Shown here: one piece after another, positions 59,657-64,000 of the stretch
Numbering within the stretch: the stretch's first letter is position 1
Layout: each line of letters begins with the position of its first letter
Assembly: GCA_024636985.1 (NCBI GenBank)
Contig: JAGXFY010000092.1
Location: 22,349 to 86,348 of the forward strand
Source: Petrocella sp024636985
Lineage (GTDB): Bacteria > Bacillota > Clostridia > Lachnospirales > Vallitaleaceae
Direction: 5' to 3'
DNA length: 64,000 nucleotides
The notes under the pieces: model-generated
The model's input: the letters and a program-made list of their open reading frames with translations, nothing else
Told to the model about the DNA's origin: nothing
The model's database searches: none
Position numbers and translations under genes: made by a program

Positions 59657-61774
59657 ATGAGAATTAACCACAATATTCCTTCACTTCGTGCCCTGCATCA
59701 GCTAGATAAATCCAACAGTAAGCTCGACAAGACTTTGGAGAGATTATCATCTGGCCTAAGAATTAATCATGCAGCGGACGATGCGGCAGGTCTCGCAATA
59801 ACTCAAAAAATGGACACGCAAGTAAGAGGATTGAAACAGGCGAATCGAAATGCCATGGACGGCATATCATTAATACAGACAGCAGAGGGTGCGCTAAATG
59901 AAGTTCATGCTATGCTGCAAAGAGTAAGGGAATTGTCGGTTCAAGTTTCAAATGGTACTTACGATGCGCAAGACAGAAAAGCAGTACAAGATGAAGTCAG
60001 ACAAATGCAAAATGAGATTGAAAGAATATCATCTTCCATTGAATTCAACCAAATGAAGCTCTTAAACGGTGATATCGACCGTAGAGCCTTCTCTACCAAT
60101 GCGGATATCGCAGATATCGTATCTATGAGTGATACAGTAGAAGCTGGGGTCTATTCTTTTGAAGTGTCCCAACTTGCCAGTGTGACCAAAGATGTTGGTG
60201 GCATTGTTGACCTATTTGACGGAAACGGGAAAGCAACTGTGGCAGGTACCATTAACATTAATGGTGAACAAGTCAAAATTGAAACCGGTGATACCAGTGA
60301 AGAAGTCTTCTCTAAGCTTAGAGACCTATCTTCAAGAGTGGATGTTAGCATCAGTATTGAACCGGTACCACCTTTTGGAAATGGTAAAGCATTAAGCTTG
60401 GCTATGAACCAATTTGGACCTAGAGAGCTGAATGTAACTGGAGATCTAAGTCTTCTTACAGCTCTAGGCTTGGATAACGAGCATTTTCAACCCAATACGG
60501 CCAATGTATTTGAAACGATGATAGATATTGGCACCAACACAACCATAACTGCACCAGGTGGCAATGTTCTGATCAATGGTACAACCGTATCCCTTGATAA
60601 TACAGATACCAATCAAAGCATATATGAGAAATTAAAAGTAGCTGGCATACCCGGTCTTGAGCTATCCTATTCCAGTACAGGCGAATTGGTCGTTTATTCT
60701 GCTAAGCCACTTGTGGTTGAGCCGGCCAATGCAGCAGAGCCTAATGATGTTACTCTAGCTGGCGAGTTAGGTGCTTTTGAAGTAGGAACAGTTGTAACAG
60801 GGATCGGTACCGCCGACCTTACAAAAAGCGTACCTGTAGATGCAATATCTACCGGAGCAGGCAATGATCTTACTGGCCTTCTTGCCATCTATGTGGATGG
60901 TGCACCGGTAGCAACCGTTGACTTTAGTGCCGGTTTTGACTTAGATATTGCAGCTGGAAGAGAAGATGTTTTAACGGCGCTTAATGCTCAAGCATTGGCA
61001 AGTAACACTTATTTTGCTTTTACAGATGATGTCCCAAATAAATTAGTGGCATTTAATAAAGATGGTTTTGAAGTAACTTTAAAGCCGAATACAACTTCAG
61101 ATCCGGATGATATAGCGACGGCTAAAAGCCTAGGTTTTGAAACCGGTAATATCACCCTTGAAAAAGGCTTTGGAAACTTAGGTCGTAATGTTCAAATCAA
61201 TGGCTCAAGTATTGTTTTTGATGATCCGACAACCACGAATGTTATTGATGGTTTCCCAGCAGGTACAACAGTATCTACCGTTGGGCGTGATATTGTATTT
61301 GAATCTAATAATAATTTTGAGTTAAGGTTAGTATCAGGGGACAATATTGGCATGGTAACCATGAACCTTCTTCAGACAGGCCCTCTTGATTTGCAGATTG
61401 GTGCTAATGAAGGTCAGTTTATGGAGATTAGGATTCAGAATTTATCACCAAGAGCTCTAGGTATAACCGATCTTAACTTATCTACTTCCGGTGGTGCACA
61501 AGAAGCAATCGGAATCGTTGATACAGCCATTCAGACCATATCAACGGTAAGATCCAAGCTTGGTGCTTATCAGAACCGTCTTGAGCATACCATAGCCAAC
61601 TTAGAAGCGGCTTCAGAAAACATGACAGCGTCTTTATCTAGAATTCTAGATGCGGATATGGCGTATGAGATGTCTCAATTTACATTACAAAACATCATTC
61701 AACAAGCAGGAACATCTATGCTTGCGCAAGCCAATCAAAGGCCACAGTCATTACTACAACTCTTACAAGGTTAG
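59657..61774 (+). CDS. Large flagellin
   Basis: 705 residues from the ATG at 59657 (a GTG at 59648 is too close to AGAGGTG). The N-terminal D0/D1 helices (1-140: INHNIPSLRALHQLDKSN, LSSGLRINHAADDAAGLAIT, ELSVQVSNGTYDAQDR) and the C-terminal D1/D0 (about 600-705, GAYQNRLEHTIANLEAAS to QRPQSLLQLLQ) are typical. The 450-residue centre is beta-rich with flagellin_IN-type segments (GTININGEQVKIETGDTSEE, NVLINGTTVSLDNTDTN). Most flagellins are 270-500 residues, so surface domains are enlarged. It is followed by fliS. Confidence 0.95.
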   Translation: MRINHNIPSLRALHQLDKSNSKLDKTLERLSSGLRINHAADDAAGLAITQKMDTQVRGLKQANRNAMDGISLIQTAEGALNEVHAMLQRVRELSVQVSNGTYDAQDRKAVQDEVRQMQNEIERISSSIEFNQMKLLNGDIDRRAFSTNADIADIVSMSDTVEAGVYSFEVSQLASVTKDVGGIVDLFDGNGKATVAGTININGEQVKIETGDTSEEVFSKLRDLSSRVDVSISIEPVPPFGNGKALSLAMNQFGPRELNVTGDLSLLTALGLDNEHFQPNTANVFETMIDIGTNTTITAPGGNVLINGTTVSLDNTDTNQSIYEKLKVAGIPGLELSYSSTGELVVYSAKPLVVEPANAAEPNDVTLAGELGAFEVGTVVTGIGTADLTKSVPVDAISTGAGNDLTGLLAIYVDGAPVATVDFSAGFDLDIAAGREDVLTALNAQALASNTYFAFTDDVPNKLVAFNKDGFEVTLKPNTTSDPDDIATAKSLGFETGNITLEKGFGNLGRNVQINGSSIVFDDPTTTNVIDGFPAGTTVSTVGRDIVFESNNNFELRLVSGDNIGMVTMNLLQTGPLDLQIGANEGQFMEIRIQNLSPRALGITDLNLSTSGGAQEAIGIVDTAIQTISTVRSKLGAYQNRLEHTIANLEAASENMTASLSRILDADMAYEMSQFTLQNIIQQAGTSMLAQANQRPQSLLQLLQG

Positions 61775-61783
61775 GGTGATTAG

Positions 61784-62260
61784 ATGAATGCACAACTTGC
61801 TAAAGAATTTCAAACAAGAATCGTTAATGCTAGCCAAAACGACTTAGTGGTCATCAACTATGAGATGCTGATTACAGAAATGAATGAAGCCATAGACCGA
61901 TTTGACCAAGAAGATGAAAAAGGCTTTACCAACAGTATGAATAGAGCAACGCGGTTGCTTAGAGAACTAAGTGACAATCTGGACTTTCAATATGATATTT
62001 CAAGAGACCTGATGTCGTTATATATTTTCGTGAACAAAAGATTTATTGAAGCATCCATTAAGAACAGTGTTAAACCTCTTGAATCAGCTAAAGATGTTTT
62101 AAATATGCTTTTACTCGGATGGCAACAAGCGGCCAAAGAAGAGCAGAAAACGGCACCCCTGATCCAAAACGGTCAACAGGTGTATGCTGGACTTACTTAT
62201 GGCAAGAATAAGTTGAATGAGTCGGTTTATACAGAGAACAGTAGGGGCTTTAAGGCTTAA
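61784..62260 (+). CDS. fliS: Flagellin export chaperone FliS
   Basis: 158 residues, all helical. It keeps the flagellin C terminus unfolded for export. Family pattern: ASQNDLVVINYEMLITEMNEAI, RATRLLRELSDNLDFQYDISRDLMSLYIFVNKRFIEAS, LLLGWQQA. It lies 9 bases after flagellin, as expected for a dedicated chaperone. The C-terminal 35 residues are variable. The ribosome binding site (AGGGTGATTAG) spans the flagellin stop. Confidence 0.9.
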   Translation: MNAQLAKEFQTRIVNASQNDLVVINYEMLITEMNEAIDRFDQEDEKGFTNSMNRATRLLRELSDNLDFQYDISRDLMSLYIFVNKRFIEASIKNSVKPLESAKDVLNMLLLGWQQAAKEEQKTAPLIQNGQQVYAGLTYGKNKLNESVYTENSRGFKA

Positions 62261-62302
62261 GTCCTATGAAAACCCTTCCGTAGTATGTATGAAAAATTTA
62301 TA

Positions 62303-62361
62303 GCAGCAAGTATTCGTTTTGATCCTCGAGGGAAAGGTCAAAATGAATGCTTGCTGTTTTT
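62303..62361 (+). terminator. Terminator of the flagellin-fliS operon
   Basis: Long stem of about 19 bp starting AGCAGCAAG and ending CTTGCTG, with a T5 tail. Confidence 0.85.
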
Positions 62362-62488
62362 GTGTTGAAATTAAAATATCATTAAATAAAGAGAAGGACC
62401 ATGGTTATAATAATGCGTATGGGGTAAAATGGTAGATGGATACAATAAATTAGAGTGAAGTATAGAGATTTGAAAAGGGAGATTAGAA

Positions 62489-63472
62489 ATGAAGCCATAT
62501 TATCAAGAAAGAATAGAACGTTTAATGAACAATTTTCTTATATTGGAAAAACCTTTTATGTGGGAGCACAATTTACTGATTCATTTGGTAGCGCTTAGCT
62601 ATACTATGAGTAAAAAGGATATTGATGTAGACCGGATTAAAGGGATGAAAAAACACATCAAGACGCGAACAGGTGCATTTTCACCTTATAGAGGTATGAT
62701 GAACTTTACTGTGGCTGGACTTTTGTGCGCTCAGTATGATAAGCCGGAAGATATATTTGATCAAATGTATAGAAGACAACCGTTATTAAAAGAAGCAGGT
62801 TTTAAACAAAGCAGTTATCTATGTACGGCGAGTTACGCACTTGAAAAAACCTTAGCATCAAAGGATGAAGCTGTCCAAAGGATAGATAAAGCTATGGAAA
62901 TATACAAAGATATGAAAGCCAATCACCCATTTTTGACCAGTGGTGATGATTATGCTTTGGCCATATTACTCTCAACTTCCGATCATCAAGTAGATGCGCT
63001 GGAATCCTATTACCGAGCATTAAGCGAAGTCGGTTTTACCAAAAGCAATGGGCTTCAGACGCTCTCACATATACTGGCTTTTAGTACCATGACCATGAGG
63101 GATATGGTCGATCGATGTAGTTATCTTTTCCAGGTTATGAAAGAAAACAAGTTGAAGGTGACAACTGAATATTATCCGGCCATCGGCCTAGTAGCCTTAC
63201 TGGATATGGATGAAAAAGTGTTGGGTGAAGATTTTGTCGAGGTTGCCACTTGGCTTAAAGGCTTAAAGAAATACAAATGGCTAGGTAAAGGGATGAATAT
63301 ATTATTGGCATCCGGTATTATTTCCGATTATTATATTCAATCCGCCAAGGAAAATGGACTCATCACCACAACCCTGAGTGTTTCAATTGAAACAATTATT
63401 GCGGCTCAGACAGCGGCTATGATTGCTACGATTACCGCAGCAAGTGCAGCTGCCACCAGTGCCTCTAGCTAA
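62489..63472 (+). CDS. DUF4003-family protein
   Basis: 327 residues, soluble, helical. MMNFTVAGLLCAQYDKPEDIFDQMYRR and SSYLCTASYALEKT are DUF4003-like. The last 45 residues form an Ala/Thr/Ile-rich hydrophobic tail (IETIIAAQTAAMIATITAASAA) that could be a membrane anchor or a helix. The function of the family is unknown. GGGAGA precedes the ATG. It lies between fliS and an ECF sigma factor but has its own gap on both sides, so no link is claimed. Confidence 0.78.
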   Translation: MKPYYQERIERLMNNFLILEKPFMWEHNLLIHLVALSYTMSKKDIDVDRIKGMKKHIKTRTGAFSPYRGMMNFTVAGLLCAQYDKPEDIFDQMYRRQPLLKEAGFKQSSYLCTASYALEKTLASKDEAVQRIDKAMEIYKDMKANHPFLTSGDDYALAILLSTSDHQVDALESYYRALSEVGFTKSNGLQTLSHILAFSTMTMRDMVDRCSYLFQVMKENKLKVTTEYYPAIGLVALLDMDEKVLGEDFVEVATWLKGLKKYKWLGKGMNILLASGIISDYYIQSAKENGLITTTLSVSIETIIAAQTAAMIATITAASAAATSASS

Positions 63473-63532
63473 AAAATTTATGATGCAATAAAATAGACGC
63501 ATTAAACGTTAATAGTATATAAGGAGAATGAC

Positions 63533-64000
63533 ATGCTACTGTTTACCTTTGTTGTAGACGATGGAGTTTCTAAGCCGTCGACATATAAAAATCTAAATAT
63601 TGACGAAAGACTCTTTATCCGTATTGGTGAATCTGATATGGTTGCTTTTGACGAACTGTATCAGATTACAGAAAGGACACTTTACACTTATGCCTTATCT
63701 CTAACAAAAAATCACGAGGAAGCTTTGGACTTAATTCAAGAGACTTATGTTAAGGTTCTGTCAGCGGCTCATTTATATAAACCCATGGGTAAACCTTTGG
63801 CCTGGCTGTTCACTATAACTAAGAACTTATATCTAAGTCAACTCAGAAAAGATAAGCGTATTATTTACATGGAAGATCAACAGCTTAGTAATGATCATCG
63901 CTTTTCCTATATAACAGATCCGGAAGATAAAATGGTACTAGAAGTAGCCCTCAAACAATTGACCAGTGAAGAAAGCCAGATTGTACTTTTACATGCAGTA
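63533..64000 (+). CDS. ECF-type RNA polymerase sigma factor, 3' truncated
   Basis: The first 156 residues are present; the frame is open to the window end. The region 2 helices (FDELYQITERTLYTYALSLTKNHEEALDLIQETYVKVLSAA, then AWLFTITKNLYLSQLRKDKR) fit sigma-70 region 2. Region 4 begins at LKQLTSEESQIVLLHAV. AAGGAGAATGAC precedes the ATG. An unusual N-terminal extension of about 30 residues lies before region 2. Any anti-sigma gene would lie beyond the window. Confidence 0.85.
   Translation, partial: MLLFTFVVDDGVSKPSTYKNLNIDERLFIRIGESDMVAFDELYQITERTLYTYALSLTKNHEEALDLIQETYVKVLSAAHLYKPMGKPLAWLFTITKNLYLSQLRKDKRIIYMEDQQLSNDHRFSYITDPEDKMVLEVALKQLTSEESQIVLLHAV

Overview
The window is a 64 kb piece of a low-GC, motile, Gram-positive anaerobe of the Clostridia type, most like a Lachnospirales or Vallitaleales relative. 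The reasons are AAGGAGG-type ribosome binding sites on almost every gene, sigma-A promoters with 17-bp spacing, a T-box-controlled trp operon, a Bacillus-type large SRP RNA, and Clostridia-specific families (DUF4914, DUF3881, DUF4003). I cannot name the species. No prophage, transposase or CRISPR array was seen; the accessory character lies in small dispersed repeats and a few orphan genes.

Layout. 1-700: the end of an ApbE-like flavin transferase and an AbrB-type regulator. 770-7659: a complete trpEGDCFBA operon behind a T-box leader with one stem I and two antiterminator/terminator modules. 7.7-13.4 kb: a repeat-rich gap, a CBS protein, a TRAP transporter (dctPQM), a NagD-like HAD phosphatase and an autoregulated MarR protein. 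13.5-20.7 kb: a flotillin/NfeD pair on the minus strand, an XRE-TPR regulator, metG, a TatD nuclease and a DUF3881 protein. 20.7-29.8 kb: tRNA-Arg(CCU), an M3 oligopeptidase, a DUF4914 P-loop protein behind a long leader, sfsA, a GH36 alpha-galactosidase, a repeat-filled 800-bp gap, and trmB. 29.8-38.3 kb: a CPBP protease, an SLH-transglutaminase exported protein, thioredoxin, a GT-B glycosyltransferase, an AI-2E-type exporter, an orphan gene next to a 34-bp palindrome, a protein with two nuclease-like domains, and thymidine kinase. 38.6-46.1 kb: PIN-PhoH, mtnN plus a small basic protein, a radical-SAM/DUF4130 pair, an orphan AraC-type response regulator, tadA and SRP RNA. 46.2-53.4 kb: an EAL-HDOD protein, dnaX-ybaB-recR, and a zinc-ribbon/SPFH pair with a DUF1444-like gene. 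53.7-64 kb: a motility section (chemoreceptor, a giant FliK-like protein, a 48-aa protein, a large flagellin, FliS), then DUF4003 and the start of an ECF sigma factor.

How the parts work together. Uncharged tRNA-Trp should release both trp leader terminators. dctPQM takes up a carboxylate and galA cleaves galactosides. dnaX-ybaB-recR, tadA, metG, trmB, tRNA-Arg and SRP RNA are core information-processing genes. The FliK-like gene and the flagellin gene each carry a sigma-28-type promoter, so the late flagellar genes look like one regulon. Two families of palindromic repeats (one with GGTTAAAG ends, one with a GCGTTGAAGC core) sit in many intergenic regions, including inside the tRNA leader, and are the main structure that the genes do not explain.
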